A stretch of 64,000 nt of DNA from Rhodospirillaceae bacterium bin65 (GTDB taxonomy: Bacteria; Pseudomonadota; Alphaproteobacteria; Bin65). The DNA lies in NCBI GenBank assembly GCA_002238725.1, contig MPMX01000006.1, forward strand, positions 1 through 64,000. The letters are read 5' to 3'. The notes under the pieces were generated by a model. The model was not told the origin of the DNA and did not search any database. It saw nothing but the letters and a program-made list of their open reading frames with translations. Below, piece by piece: positions 55,730-64,000 of the stretch (position 1 is its first letter; the number at the start of each line of letters is the position of its first letter). The position numbers and the translations under genes are program-made.

Positions 55730-55750
55730 AATTCAAACTGATGCACTACC
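55730..55750. repeat. Right terminal inverted repeat of the IS1-like transposon
   Basis: The sequence ends CTGATGCACTACC, an exact complement of the left repeat, and is followed directly by the second ACTGGCGC. Confidence 0.92.
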
Positions 55751-55758
55751 ACTGGCGC
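55751..55758. repeat. Target-site duplication, right copy
   Basis: ACTGGCGC is the second copy of the duplicated target. It lies about 40 bp before the TPP riboswitch. Confidence 0.85.
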
Positions 55759-55797
55759 ATTGGCCGGCAGGGGTGCTAGTCTTGCGGCATCGAAGTT

Positions 55798-55887
55798 CCG
55801 CCGGGGTGTCGTCCGGCCGCTCAAGCGGCGGCGGGCGTCTGAGATCATACCCGTCGAACCTGACCTGGGTCATGCCAGCGTAGGGAG
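55798..55887 (+). promoter_or_regulatory. TPP (thi-box) riboswitch
   Basis: Conserved thi-box elements occur in order: GGGGTGTCG near the 5' end, CTGAGATCATACCCGTCGAA, and CCTGACCTGGGTCATGCCAG followed by CGTAGGGAG. A variable stem (GGCCGCTCAAGCGGC) lies between the first two. Thiamine pyrophosphate binding would hide the GGGAG that serves as the ribosome-binding site of thiO, so control is probably at translation. It governs thiO-thiS-thiG-thiE. Confidence 0.93.
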
Positions 55888-55894
55888 CCGTCCG

Positions 55895-57076
55895 ATTCAG
55901 ACGCCGCATTCCCGTTCCCGACGCCCGGAGACCGTCGCCGTCATCGGCGCCGGCGTGTGCGGGCTGGGCATCGGCTGGCGGCTGGCCCAGGCCGGCTGCC
56001 GGGTCGACATTTTCGACCGGGGCGCGATCGGCCGGGGCGCCAGCCACGCCGCCGCCGGGATGCTCGCCGCCGGTGTGGAAACCGAGCCCGGCGAACTGGA
56101 CCTGTTGCGGCTCAATCTGCGGAGCCAGCAGGCCTGGCCCGCCTTCGCCGCCGAACTCGAAGCGGCGGGCGGGCAGGATATCGGCTACCGCGACGACGGC
56201 ACCCTGGTCGTCGCGCTGACCCGGGACGACGAGCGCCAGCTCCGCTTTATCCACGACTATCACTGCCGCGCCGGGATCGAGGTCACGCTGATCGGCGGCG
56301 GCGAGGCGCGGCAGCGCGAACCGTATCTCAACCCGCGCATCCCGGCCGCCGTGTGGAGCCCGAACGACCATCAGGTCGACAACCGCGCCCTGACCGTGGC
56401 GCTGGCAGCCGCCGCCGCCTGCGCCGGCGCGCAACTCCTGCCCGACTGCGAGGTCGAGGCCGTCCGCGTCGAAAACGGCCGGGCCGCCGGGGTGGTCGTT
56501 GCGGGCGAGACCGTGGCGGCCGATGCCGTGATCCTCGCCGCCGGCGCCTGGAGCCGGACGGTCGGCGGGCTGGAGCCGTCCGCCGTGCCGCCGGTCCGCC
56601 CGATCAAGGGCCAGATGCTGGCCTTGCAGATGGACCCGGAAGCCCCGCTGCTGCGCCATGTGCTGTGGGCGCCGGGCATCTATCTGGTGCCGCGCCGCGA
56701 CGGCCGCCTGCTGATCGGCGCGACGGTCGAGGAAAAGGGCTTCGACGAGACGATCACCGCGGGCGGTCAGTATGCGCTGCTCGATGCGGCGTGGCGCGCG
56801 CTGCCGGGGATCGAGGAATTGCCGATCGCCGAGACCTGGACCGGCTTCCGCCCCGGCTCGCGCGACGACGCGCCGATCCTCGGGCCCGGCCCGGTCGACG
56901 GCCTGGTCTATGCGACCGGACACCATCGTAACGGCATCCTGCTGACTCCGGTCACGGCCGACCTGGTGAGCCGTTTCGTTCTGACCGGGGAACTGGATCC
57001 GGCGCTGGCGCCCTTCACCCTGGCGCGCTTCGATCCGGCGCTTGCTTCGGGTCCGGCCTCGATGGCGGCGGAGTAG
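55895..57076 (+). CDS. thiO: Glycine oxidase ThiO
   Basis: This is an FAD-dependent enzyme that oxidises glycine to dehydroglycine for the thiazole of thiamine. The dinucleotide motif is VAVIGAGVCGLGIGWRLAQAG, with GRGASHAAAGMLAAG next and a C-terminal TGHHRNGILLTPVTADLV. No ATG, GTG or TTG exists in frame between the riboswitch and the Rossmann strand. The best start is the ATT at 55895, seven bases after GGGAG, giving about 393 residues; this is unusual and tentative. A TTG at 55760 lies upstream of the riboswitch and is rejected. Confidence 0.88.
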   Translation: MQTPHSRSRRPETVAVIGAGVCGLGIGWRLAQAGCRVDIFDRGAIGRGASHAAAGMLAAGVETEPGELDLLRLNLRSQQAWPAFAAELEAAGGQDIGYRDDGTLVVALTRDDERQLRFIHDYHCRAGIEVTLIGGGEARQREPYLNPRIPAAVWSPNDHQVDNRALTVALAAAAACAGAQLLPDCEVEAVRVENGRAAGVVVAGETVAADAVILAAGAWSRTVGGLEPSAVPPVRPIKGQMLALQMDPEAPLLRHVLWAPGIYLVPRRDGRLLIGATVEEKGFDETITAGGQYALLDAAWRALPGIEELPIAETWTGFRPGSRDDAPILGPGPVDGLVYATGHHRNGILLTPVTADLVSRFVLTGELDPALAPFTLARFDPALASGPASMAAE

Positions 57077-57082
57077 CCGGCG

Positions 57083-57286
57083 ATGCGGATCGTTCTGAAC
57101 GGAGAGACGGCGGAGACCGCGGCCGCGACCGTGCGCGCCCTGCTCGACGAACGGGGCATCGATCCCGAAGCGCGCGGCGTCGCCGTTGCGGTGAACGAAG
57201 CCGTGGTGCCACGGCGCGACTGGACGAATCGGGCGCTCGGCGCCGGCGACGCCGTCGAGATCGTCAAACCCTTCCGCGGCGGATAG
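57083..57286 (+). CDS. thiS: Sulfur carrier protein ThiS
   Basis: This 67-residue beta-grasp protein ends in Gly-Gly (VKPFRGG), the site that is adenylated and thiocarboxylated to donate sulfur for thiazole. It lies six bases after thiO and 15 before thiG. Confidence 0.94.
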   Translation: MRIVLNGETAETAAATVRALLDERGIDPEARGVAVAVNEAVVPRRDWTNRALGAGDAVEIVKPFRGG

Positions 57287-58075
<789 letters not shown>

Positions 58076-58089
58076 TTGCAGCCGGCGCC

Positions 58090-58758
58090 ATGCACCCGCC
58101 CACAACCGAACGCAACCCGCTGCCCGATCCGCCGCTGATGATCGTCACCGACCGGCGCCGCGCACGCCGGCCGCTGGAGGAGATCGCCGCCGCCGCGTTC
58201 GCCGCCGGCGCGCGCTGGATCAGCGTCCGGGAGAAGGATCTGCCGCTGGCGGAACAATTCGACCTGGTCCGACGGTTGGCCCGGATCGCGCCCGCCGGTG
58301 CAACGGCCGGCCTGCACGGGACTCCGGCGGCCGAAGCCGCGGGCGCCGCCGCCTGGCACCTGTCCCGGCACGGCGATATCGCAGAAGCGAGACGGCTGGC
58401 CCCGGATATCCGCCTGCTCGGCAAGTCGTGCCACAGTCTCGCCACGGCGGAGGAGGCGGCAGAGGCCGGCGCCGACTACGTCACGCTCAGCCCGATCTTC
58501 GCGACGGACAGCAAGCCCGGCTACGGCCCCGCGCTCGGCCTGGCGATGCTCGAAACTGCGGCGGCGCAAATGCGCCCGGGCGGCTGCCGCCTGCTCGCCC
58601 TGGGCGGCGTGACCGCTGAAACGATCGGCGCCTGCCGTACAGCGGGCGCGGACGGCGCGGCGGTCATGGGCGCGGTCATGGGCGCGCGCGACCCCGGAGC
58701 CGCGGTCGCCGCCCTGATCGCGGCATGGGAGAGTACGGTGTCGGAGGTTAGGGACTAG
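58090..58758 (+). CDS. thiE: Thiamine-phosphate synthase (ThiE/TenI family)
   Basis: This 222-residue TIM-barrel protein has LMIVTDRRRARRPLEEI, WISVREKDLP (pyrophosphate binding), GLHGTPAAEA, LGKSCHSLATAEEAAEAGADYVTLSPIF, CRLLALGGVTAETIGACRTAGADGAAVMGAVM. It joins thiazole and pyrimidine moieties to thiamine phosphate. The usual GLHLG-like pocket is GLHGT here, so a TenI-like (aromatase) role is an alternative. It is the last gene of the thi operon. Confidence 0.88.
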   Translation: MHPPTTERNPLPDPPLMIVTDRRRARRPLEEIAAAAFAAGARWISVREKDLPLAEQFDLVRRLARIAPAGATAGLHGTPAAEAAGAAAWHLSRHGDIAEARRLAPDIRLLGKSCHSLATAEEAAEAGADYVTLSPIFATDSKPGYGPALGLAMLETAAAQMRPGGCRLLALGGVTAETIGACRTAGADGAAVMGAVMGARDPGAAVAALIAAWESTVSEVRD

Positions 58759-58970
58759 CCGCGATAATTCATGAACCAGGCACCGCCGCGTTCCGTTTTT
58801 TGTTATGATTCAGTTGGTTAACGAGAATCTGATACGGGAGCGGGGTGGAGGTGCGGTGACGGGCAATGGCGGTGCGCTGCTGCTGCGCCAGGCGGATCGC
58901 CGCCATCCACCGGACCCGGCGTGCCCTGGCGGTCCTTGCTTCCGAGACTCCCGCACTGATAGGTTGCTGC

Positions 58971-59786
58971 ATGACTCTCGCGGCATCCGGCGACTATTCG
59001 CAAGGCCCACCGCTCGTCCTGGCGCAGGGGGTCAGCGTGCGCTTCGGGCGGCGCACGGTGCTCGATTCAGTGGATATTCAGGTCCGTGCCGGCGAGATCG
59101 TCACCCTGGTCGGCCTCAACGGTGCGGGCAAATCGACCCTGATCCGCGTGATCCTCGGCATCGTTCAGCCGGATAGCGGCAAAGTCACCCGCGCCCCCGG
59201 CCTGCGCATCGGGTATTCGCCCCAGCATATGCGCCGGGATCCGATTCTGCCGATAACGGTTCGGCGTTTCCTGACCCTCGGCGCGCCGGCGCCGCCCGAG
59301 AAGCTGGAAGCGGCGCTGGACGAGGTCGGCGCCGACGCGATCCTCAATTTTCCCCTGGCCGAGATTTCGGGCGGAGAAATGCAGCGGGTGCTGCTCGCCC
59401 GGGCGCTGCTGCGCGAACCCGGCCTGCTCGTTCTCGACGAGCCGCTCTCCGGTGTCGACGTCACCAGCCAGAGCGAACTCTACCGGCTGATCGCGACGAT
59501 CCGGGACCGGCATGGCTGCGGCGTGCTCCTGGTCTCGCACGATCTGCATCTGGTCATGGCGGAGAGCGATACGGTGGTCTGCCTGAACCGCCACATATGC
59601 TGCACCGGTCGGCCGCAGGCGGTGCTGCGCGATCCCGAGTTCATCTCGCTGTTCGGCCCCCACCTGTCCGAAGCGATCGCAATTTATCAGCATAGTCACG
59701 ATCACCGCCACGACGCGCTGGGCGAACCGCTGTCGATCGACGCCGGCGCGCCGGAGGACGCGCCAGCGTCGGGCGGCCCGCTGTAA
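58971..59786 (+). CDS. znuC: Zinc ABC transporter ATPase ZnuC
   Basis: This 271-residue metal-type ABC ATPase has Walker A GLNGAGKST, Q-loop YSPQHMRRDPI, signature ISGGEMQRV, Walker B LLVLDEPLSGVD and switch His SHDLH. The C-terminus is His-rich (YQHSHDHRHD), as in ZnuC. The start at 58971 gives the family length. The 212 bp upstream hold AT-rich stretches (around 58796-58833, TTTTTTGTTATGATTCAG and on) where a Zur site might lie, but no clear palindrome could be confirmed. znuA and zur are not in the window. Confidence 0.93.
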   Translation: MTLAASGDYSQGPPLVLAQGVSVRFGRRTVLDSVDIQVRAGEIVTLVGLNGAGKSTLIRVILGIVQPDSGKVTRAPGLRIGYSPQHMRRDPILPITVRRFLTLGAPAPPEKLEAALDEVGADAILNFPLAEISGGEMQRVLLARALLREPGLLVLDEPLSGVDVTSQSELYRLIATIRDRHGCGVLLVSHDLHLVMAESDTVVCLNRHICCTGRPQAVLRDPEFISLFGPHLSEAIAIYQHSHDHRHDALGEPLSIDAGAPEDAPASGGPL

Positions 59787-60589
59787 TGGAAGATTTCTTT
59801 CTGCGTGCGCTGGGCGGCGGCATCGGGGCGGCGCTTGCCGCCGGCCCGGTCGGCTGTTTCGTGGTCTGGCGGAACCTGGCGTATTTCGGCACCGCGCTCG
59901 CCCATGCGGTGCTCCTCGGCATCGCGCTGGGCTTTCTGCTCGAGGTCGAGCCGATCATTGCGGTATTCGCGATCTGCTTTCTGCTTGCGCTGTGCCTCGT
60001 CCTGCTGGAGCGCCAGAAGCTCATTTCGGTCGATGCCCTTCTCGGGGTGCTGGCCCACGCGGCGTTCGCGCTGGGCATGGTCGTCGTCGCCTTCATGGAA
60101 CGGCTGCGCGTCGACCTCATCGGCTATCTGTTCGGCGATATCCTCGCGATCGGCCCTGTCGATCTGTGGCTGATATTCGGAACCGCCGCCGTCGTCGCGG
60201 CCGCCCTCGCCTGGCAGTGGCGCAACCTGCTCTCGGTGACCGTAAACCAGGATCTGGCGGCGGTAGAGGGCGTGCCGGTGGAGCGGGTGCGCCTGCTCCT
60301 CCTGTTTCTGCTCGCAGCGGTGATCGCCGTCGGCATGAAGATCGTCGGGATGCTTCTCGTCGTGGCGCTGGTGATCATTCCTGCGGCCGCCGCCCGCCGC
60401 ATGGCGGTGACGCCGGAGCAGATGGCGCTTGGATCGACGGCAATCGGTGTCGTTTCGGTCATTGCCGGATTGTACGCGTCCCTGTGGTGGGACATTCCGA
60501 CCGGGCCGGCCATCGTGCTGGTCGCGAGCGCGTTATTCGCCGCAAGCCTGCTCCTTCCCGTACGCGGACAGCCCGTCCGCAAAATGTAG
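59786..60589 (+). CDS. znuB: Zinc ABC transporter permease ZnuB
   Basis: This 267-residue membrane protein of the ABC-3 family has seven to eight helices. AAGPVGCFVVWRNLAYFGTALAHAVLLGIALGF is the family N-terminal signature and GMKIVGMLLVVALVIIPAAAARR the conserved late segment. The ATG shares a base with the znuC stop (TAATG), so the two are translationally coupled. Confidence 0.94.
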   Translation: MEDFFLRALGGGIGAALAAGPVGCFVVWRNLAYFGTALAHAVLLGIALGFLLEVEPIIAVFAICFLLALCLVLLERQKLISVDALLGVLAHAAFALGMVVVAFMERLRVDLIGYLFGDILAIGPVDLWLIFGTAAVVAAALAWQWRNLLSVTVNQDLAAVEGVPVERVRLLLLFLLAAVIAVGMKIVGMLLVVALVIIPAAAARRMAVTPEQMALGSTAIGVVSVIAGLYASLWWDIPTGPAIVLVASALFAASLLLPVRGQPVRKM

Positions 60590-60615
60590 CGGGCAGAGCC
60601 GCGGGCGCAGGCCGC

Positions 60616-62226
60616 TCAGCCTTCCGCCGCGAGATAGTCGTCCACCAGCGCGAATTTACGGATTTTGCCGGAGCCGGTGAGCGGGAAGGCGTCGACCCGG
60701 CGCCAGACCGCCGGAGTCTTCTGGGGCGAGATATGGGCCCGGCAATGGCGGTGCAGTTCCTCCGGGTCGAACTCGCGCCCCGGTTCAAGGCGGACGAAGC
60801 AGGCGACGATCTCGCCCCATTTGTCGTCCGGCAGGCCGACCACGGCGACCTCGGCGACGTCGGGGTGTTCGAGCAGCGCGTTCTCGATCTCGGCCGGGAA
60901 CAGGTTCTCGCCGCCGCGGATGATCATCTCCTTCACCCGCCCGGTGATGCGCAGATAGCCCCGGCGGTCCAGCGTGCCGAGATCGCCGGTATGGAGCCAG
61001 CCGTCGGCGTCGATGGCGTCGGCGGTCGCCGACGGGTTCTCGTGATAGCCGATCATCACGCAATAGCCGCGCACGCAGATCTCGCCGACCTCGCCGACCG
61101 GCAGCAGCCGGTTCTCCCCGTCCACGCTGCGGATCGAGACCTCGGTCTGCGGCATCGGCAGGCCGGCCGTCTCGCAGACGATGTCGAGGGGCTCGCCGGC
61201 ATGATGCTGGGTGATGAGCGGCGCGGATTCGGTCTGGCCGAAGACGGTCTGGAAGGTGCAGCCGAAGCGCTCGATGGCGTTGCGCACCAGTTCGGGCGCG
61301 ACCATGGAGCCGCCGGAGACCGCGACTTCGACCGACGACAGGTCGAATTCCTGTTGGTCCAGGCATTCCATCATGGCGACCAGCATGGTCGGCACGCCGA
61401 GGATCGCGGTGACCTGCTCGCGTTCGATCAGCTGCAGGACGGCGGCGGGATCGAACATCTTGACCAGAAACACCGGGCAACCCGCCTGCAGCGCGCCCAG
61501 GGTAATCATCCCGCAGCCGCTGGTGTGGAACATCGGCATGAAATTCGCCCACACCGAGTCCGGCCCGATGCCGATGCGCTTCGCGTAGAATCGCGCATTG
61601 TTGGTCAGCGCCCGGTGCGAGAGCACCGCCCCCTTCGGAAACCCGGTGGTGCCGGAGGTGTACTGGATTTGCGCCGCGTCACCGGGCGTGACATCGGGCA
61701 ACGCAGCCGGCCTTCCGCCGATGCGGAACAGCGCGTCCGGGTTCTCCAGATCGACGATTTCGCGCACCGCCTCAAGGCCGTTGGCGGCCGTGGCGGCGAT
61801 CTCCGCCATCGGATTGCCGCGGTGGCTCTCGACCGAGAACAGGGCGGAGGCGCCCGACTGTTCCAGGACGTAGCGCAGCTCGGCCGCCTGGTAGGAGGGG
61901 TTGGCCGTCACCAGCACGAGGCCCGCCAGGCCGCAGGCAAACTCCATCAGCACCCATTCCGGCACGTTCGGCGCCCAGACCACGACCCGCTCGCCCGGCG
62001 CGTAGCGCGAGGCCAGCGCCGCCGCCAGGCGTTCGCTGTCCGCCAGCAGTTCCGCGAAGGTCCACTGACGCTGGCGATCGACCGACGGCGGGCCGATCTC
62101 GACCAGCGCCACGGCATCGCCGCGCTGCCGTGCCGCGTCGTGCAGGATGCCGCCGACCGTCGTCTCCAGCACGACGTCGTCGGTCTGGGCGGGGATGTAG
62201 GACTCGGTGAGGTCGAAGCGATACAT
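60616..62226 (-). CDS. AMP-dependent acyl-CoA synthetase
   Basis: This 536-residue adenylate-forming enzyme has P-loop YTSGTTGFPKGAVLSH, the acyl-binding FMPMFHTSGCGMITLGALQAG, FGQTESAPLITQ, GWLHTGDLGTLDRRGYLRITGRVKEMIIRGGENLFP and the catalytic Lys in PLTGSGKIRKFALVDDYL. It is closest in style to FadD-like/medium-chain ligases. The start MYRFDLTESYIPAQ was preferred over a codon 48 bases upstream. It is preceded at 105 bp by a DMT transporter gene on the same strand. Confidence 0.93.
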   Translation of the reverse strand: MYRFDLTESYIPAQTDDVVLETTVGGILHDAARQRGDAVALVEIGPPSVDRQRQWTFAELLADSERLAAALASRYAPGERVVVWAPNVPEWVLMEFACGLAGLVLVTANPSYQAAELRYVLEQSGASALFSVESHRGNPMAEIAATAANGLEAVREIVDLENPDALFRIGGRPAALPDVTPGDAAQIQYTSGTTGFPKGAVLSHRALTNNARFYAKRIGIGPDSVWANFMPMFHTSGCGMITLGALQAGCPVFLVKMFDPAAVLQLIEREQVTAILGVPTMLVAMMECLDQQEFDLSSVEVAVSGGSMVAPELVRNAIERFGCTFQTVFGQTESAPLITQHHAGEPLDIVCETAGLPMPQTEVSIRSVDGENRLLPVGEVGEICVRGYCVMIGYHENPSATADAIDADGWLHTGDLGTLDRRGYLRITGRVKEMIIRGGENLFPAEIENALLEHPDVAEVAVVGLPDDKWGEIVACFVRLEPGREFDPEELHRHCRAHISPQKTPAVWRRVDAFPLTGSGKIRKFALVDDYLAAEG

Positions 62227-62331
62227 GGTCGGATTTTCCGGCAGTTTGACTGAACCCGGTTGTTCGCCCGGCAATTTATCGGAGTCCGGCGGAGCCGTCG
62301 CGATGTTATTGATGCGCGGCGCGCGTTCCGG

Positions 62332-63168
62332 TCAGCGGTTGACCAGCGCGACGCCCAGGACGGCGACGGCCATGCCGGCGAGCGCCAGCGGGCCGAGGGT
62401 CTCGCCGAACAGCAGCCAGGCGAAGAAGGCGACGAACGCCGGCACCAGGTAGAACAGGCTGGCGACCTTGCTGGCCGCGCCGCGCCGGATCATGATCATG
62501 AGGAGCCAGACGGTCACGATCGATAGCACGACCGCGAGCCAGAACAGGGAAATGAGGAATTCCGGGGCGGTGAAATCGACCCGCCAGGTCTCGGTCAGCG
62601 CGGCGCCGGCCGTAACCAGCACGCCGGCGGCGGCATACTGGTAAACGCCGCCGGAGGCCGGATGCACGTCGGCGCAGAAGCGTTTCTGATAGATCGTGCT
62701 CGCCGTGATGCCGAGCAGCGAAAGCGCGGCGAAACCGTAGCCGACAAGGCTGCCCTCGGCCTCCAGGCCGCCGTCCAGACCCATCTTGCGCCACAGGACC
62801 ATGGCGACGCCGGCGAGCCCGAGAACGAGGCCGAGCCACTGGACCGGCCGGACTTGTTCGCCGAGCACCGCGCCGACCGCGGTCGCGGTCAGAACCGGCT
62901 GCAGGCATACGATGAGCGCGGCGACGCCGGCTGGCACCCCTTCGGCAAACGCGATGAAGACGCCGCCGAGATAGAGGCCGTGCAGCAGCGCACCGACGAC
63001 CAGGCTGTGGCCCGCCTCGGTCCGCGACGGCCAGGCCGCGCGCATGACCAGCGCCAGGCCGACCATCAGCGGCAGGACGATGGCGAACCGGACCGCCATG
63101 AAGGTCAGCGGCTCGGCATACGGGATGCCCAGCTTGGTGAAGATGAAGCCGGTCGACCACAGCGGCAC
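62332..63168 (-). CDS. EamA/DMT-family transporter with unclear N-terminus
   Basis: This 278-residue protein, from the first canonical start (GTG 63168), has two EamA repeats and about ten helices. The reading frame continues upstream as PAPADYLLPLAFVPLWSTGFIF, which looks like the true start of helix 1, to a TGA near 63249 without any ATG/GTG/TTG. The original start may have been lost when the repeat block at 63236-63455 arrived. The substrate is unknown. Confidence 0.82.
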   Translation of the reverse strand: MPLWSTGFIFTKLGIPYAEPLTFMAVRFAIVLPLMVGLALVMRAAWPSRTEAGHSLVVGALLHGLYLGGVFIAFAEGVPAGVAALIVCLQPVLTATAVGAVLGEQVRPVQWLGLVLGLAGVAMVLWRKMGLDGGLEAEGSLVGYGFAALSLLGITASTIYQKRFCADVHPASGGVYQYAAAGVLVTAGAALTETWRVDFTAPEFLISLFWLAVVLSIVTVWLLMIMIRRGAASKVASLFYLVPAFVAFFAWLLFGETLGPLALAGMAVAVLGVALVNR

Positions 63169-63235
63169 GAAGGCGAGCGGCAGGAGATAATCGGCGGGGG
63201 CGGGTCTGTCGGCGATGGCGGCGCGCTTTTTTGCG

Positions 63236-63455
63236 GGGGCGTCCTTCGAGATGGCTCAGACGTTCGCCTTCGCCGCCTCAGGATGAAGCCCTTCGAGACG
63301 AGGTTTCGAAACGCGATCCTACCGGATCGCTCCTCAACCTCTCCTCAGGATGAAGCTGAAATTGTGGAACCAACACAACCCTTCATTCTGAGGAGGGCGT
63401 TGAGGAGGCCCGAAGGGCCGCCGCGAAACGCCCGTCTCGAAGGACGGTCTTCGGG
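63236..63455. repeat. Block of short palindromic repeats
   Basis: The block contains repeated elements in both orientations: CCTCAGGATGAAG and CTCCTCAGGATGAAG, their complement CTTCATTCTGAGGAG, and GTCCTTCGAGA with TCTCGAAGGAC. Similar mosaics occur at 36904-37025 and 45228-45317. No gene is seen here. Confidence 0.75.
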
Positions 63456-63464
63456 AGGGGCCGA

Positions 63465-63863
63465 TCAGCTCAGTGTATCCACCAACCCCGCCTCGACGAT
63501 TCGCCGGTCCCGGGTCAGAAGCGTGGCGCCGAGCACGCGGGCGGTGGCGACCAGAATGCGGTCCGCCGGGTCGCGGTGAAAGGAATCCGGCAATAACGCC
63601 AGTTCCGCGGCGACCGGAGGCGAGATGCCGTAGCGCCGAACCAGCGGCGGCGCGACCGCCTTTTCCAGCCAATCCCGCAGGGGAAGCTTCAGGCGGATGC
63701 GCCCCAGGCTGTGCAGTGTCGCTACCTCCCAGAGCGAAATATCGGAGACAAGCAGTGGCGCATCTGCATCGGCAGCTTCAATGGTGTTCCGTTGTTCCGG
63801 CGAGAGGCGACTGCGGTCGCCATGCCACCAAAGCAATATGTGCGTATCGAGAAGGGCATTCAT
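63465..63863 (-). CDS. VapC-type PIN-domain toxin
   Basis: This 132-residue PIN ribonuclease has acidic metal ligands at Asp6 in LLDTHILLWW, Glu47 in SDISLWEVATL, and Asp98 and Asp101 in HRDPADRILVATA. The sequence LGATLLTRDRRIVEAG is the usual C-terminal strand. The start at 63863 overlaps the upstream antitoxin stop (ATGA), the normal antitoxin-toxin coupling. Confidence 0.92.
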   Translation of the reverse strand: MNALLDTHILLWWHGDRSRLSPEQRNTIEAADADAPLLVSDISLWEVATLHSLGRIRLKLPLRDWLEKAVAPPLVRRYGISPPVAAELALLPDSFHRDPADRILVATARVLGATLLTRDRRIVEAGLVDTLS

Positions 63864-64000
63864 TGCTTCAGGCTGTCCCAATCTTCTTCCGGGACCGCCG
63901 GTCCGAGGATATCGCCGGTGACGACGACCGTGCCTTCGAGTTCCGCCTGGGGGTATCCGGAGTCCACCGGACGATGTGGCGAAAGTTCAGCGACCGGCCG
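63860..64000 (-). CDS. Phd/VapB-like antitoxin, C-terminal part (runs off the window)
   Basis: About 46 codons are visible: VAELSPHRPVDSGYPQAELE, then GTVVVTGDILGPAVPEEDWD, ending SLKQ and a TGA that overlaps the toxin start. The VVVTGDI and PEEDW segments are typical of Phd-type antitoxins that pair with PIN toxins. The DNA-binding N-terminus lies beyond position 64000. Confidence 0.7.
   Translation of the reverse strand, partial: RPVAELSPHRPVDSGYPQAELEGTVVVTGDILGPAVPEEDWDSLKQ

Larger units (their letters stand above)
53299..55750. mobile_element. IS1-like transposon carrying passenger genes
   Basis: This 2,452-bp element has perfect 21-bp terminal inverted repeats (53299-53319 and 55730-55750) and an 8-bp target duplication ACTGGCGC at 53291-53298 and 55751-55758, so it is a single intact insertion. 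It carries a DDE transposase on the minus strand at one end and, in the opposite direction, a small gene and a ClpP-fold protease gene, then a small convergent gene. The passenger DNA is AT-rich, far below the host's G+C, so it came from another source. Confidence 0.9.

Noticed and set aside
58796-58840. Zur operator before znuC
   Set aside because: The region is AT-rich, but the half-sites do not form a convincing palindrome, so it is mentioned only under znuC.

Overview
The window reads as chromosome of a high-GC (roughly two-thirds G+C by eye) alphaproteobacterium, probably of the Rhodospirillales-like heterotrophic type. Grounds: a DUF1476 / F1-ATPase zeta-type subunit, a purC-purS-purQ run, an rpsF-rpsR-rplI operon with long charged tails, rpmB beside a DUF3108 gene, a TPP-riboswitch thi operon, and many importer plus catabolic modules. 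The lineage is inference; no rRNA, tRNA, CRISPR array or prophage was seen.

Layout. 1-6.2 kb: an IS21-family element (istA/istB) inserted into a very large gene whose remaining C-terminal 1.2 kb-residue part resembles the sacsin-like ATPase / DUF3883 proteins often found in defence islands. 6.3-9.0 kb: an Asp-box propeller, isochorismatase-type hydrolase, RidA-like protein and an unknown. 9.0-11.3 kb: carnitine dehydrogenase and a beta-keto acid cleavage enzyme, split by a dispersed repeat. 11.4-12.1 kb: HepT-MntA. 12.2-16.3 kb: TctCBA transporter translationally coupled to a metallophosphoesterase. 16.5-19.3 kb: a phytanoyl-CoA dioxygenase-like protein and methylmalonate-semialdehyde dehydrogenase, separated by a mosaic of dispersed repeats. 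19.5-20.1 kb: MazEF. 20.1-27.5 kb: a YtcJ-like amidohydrolase divergent from a complete peptide-type ABC importer. 27.7-29.6 kb: an NCS2 permease whose C-terminal domain carries ten 12-bp repeats. 29.8-31.5 kb: ribosomal proteins L9, S18 and S6, the last with palindromic repeats inside its coding region. 31.8-34.2 kb: fabD, fabG and HicAB. 34.2-40.2 kb: an OYE reductase, gatB, the zeta subunit, an NRDE protein, and purC/S/Q. 40.3-46.1 kb: rhomboid protease, DMT transporter, dienelactone hydrolase, phytase-like esterase, rpmB, DUF3108, SDR. 46.2-48.1 kb: ring-hydroxylating dioxygenase alpha and beta subunits. 48.4-53.3 kb: MFS transporter, UvrD/PcrA helicase, secreted hydrolase. 53.3-55.75 kb: a passenger-carrying IS1-like transposon. 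55.8-60.6 kb: TPP riboswitch, thiO-S-G-E, znuC-znuB. 60.6-64 kb: acyl-CoA synthetase, DMT transporter, a repeat block and a VapBC-type module cut by the window end.

The metabolic theme is uptake and breakdown of small organic compounds (carnitine, carboxylates, peptides, aromatics, purine- or pyrimidine-like compounds). The mobile theme is equally strong: two insertion elements, four recognisable toxin-antitoxin modules plus one toxin relic, and several families of short palindromic repeats. The most unusual items are the IS1-like element carrying a ClpP-fold (SDH-type) protease with an in-frame TGA, the palindromic repeats inside rpsF, the repeat-interrupted domain on the NCS2 permease, and a thiO gene that has no canonical start codon after its riboswitch.
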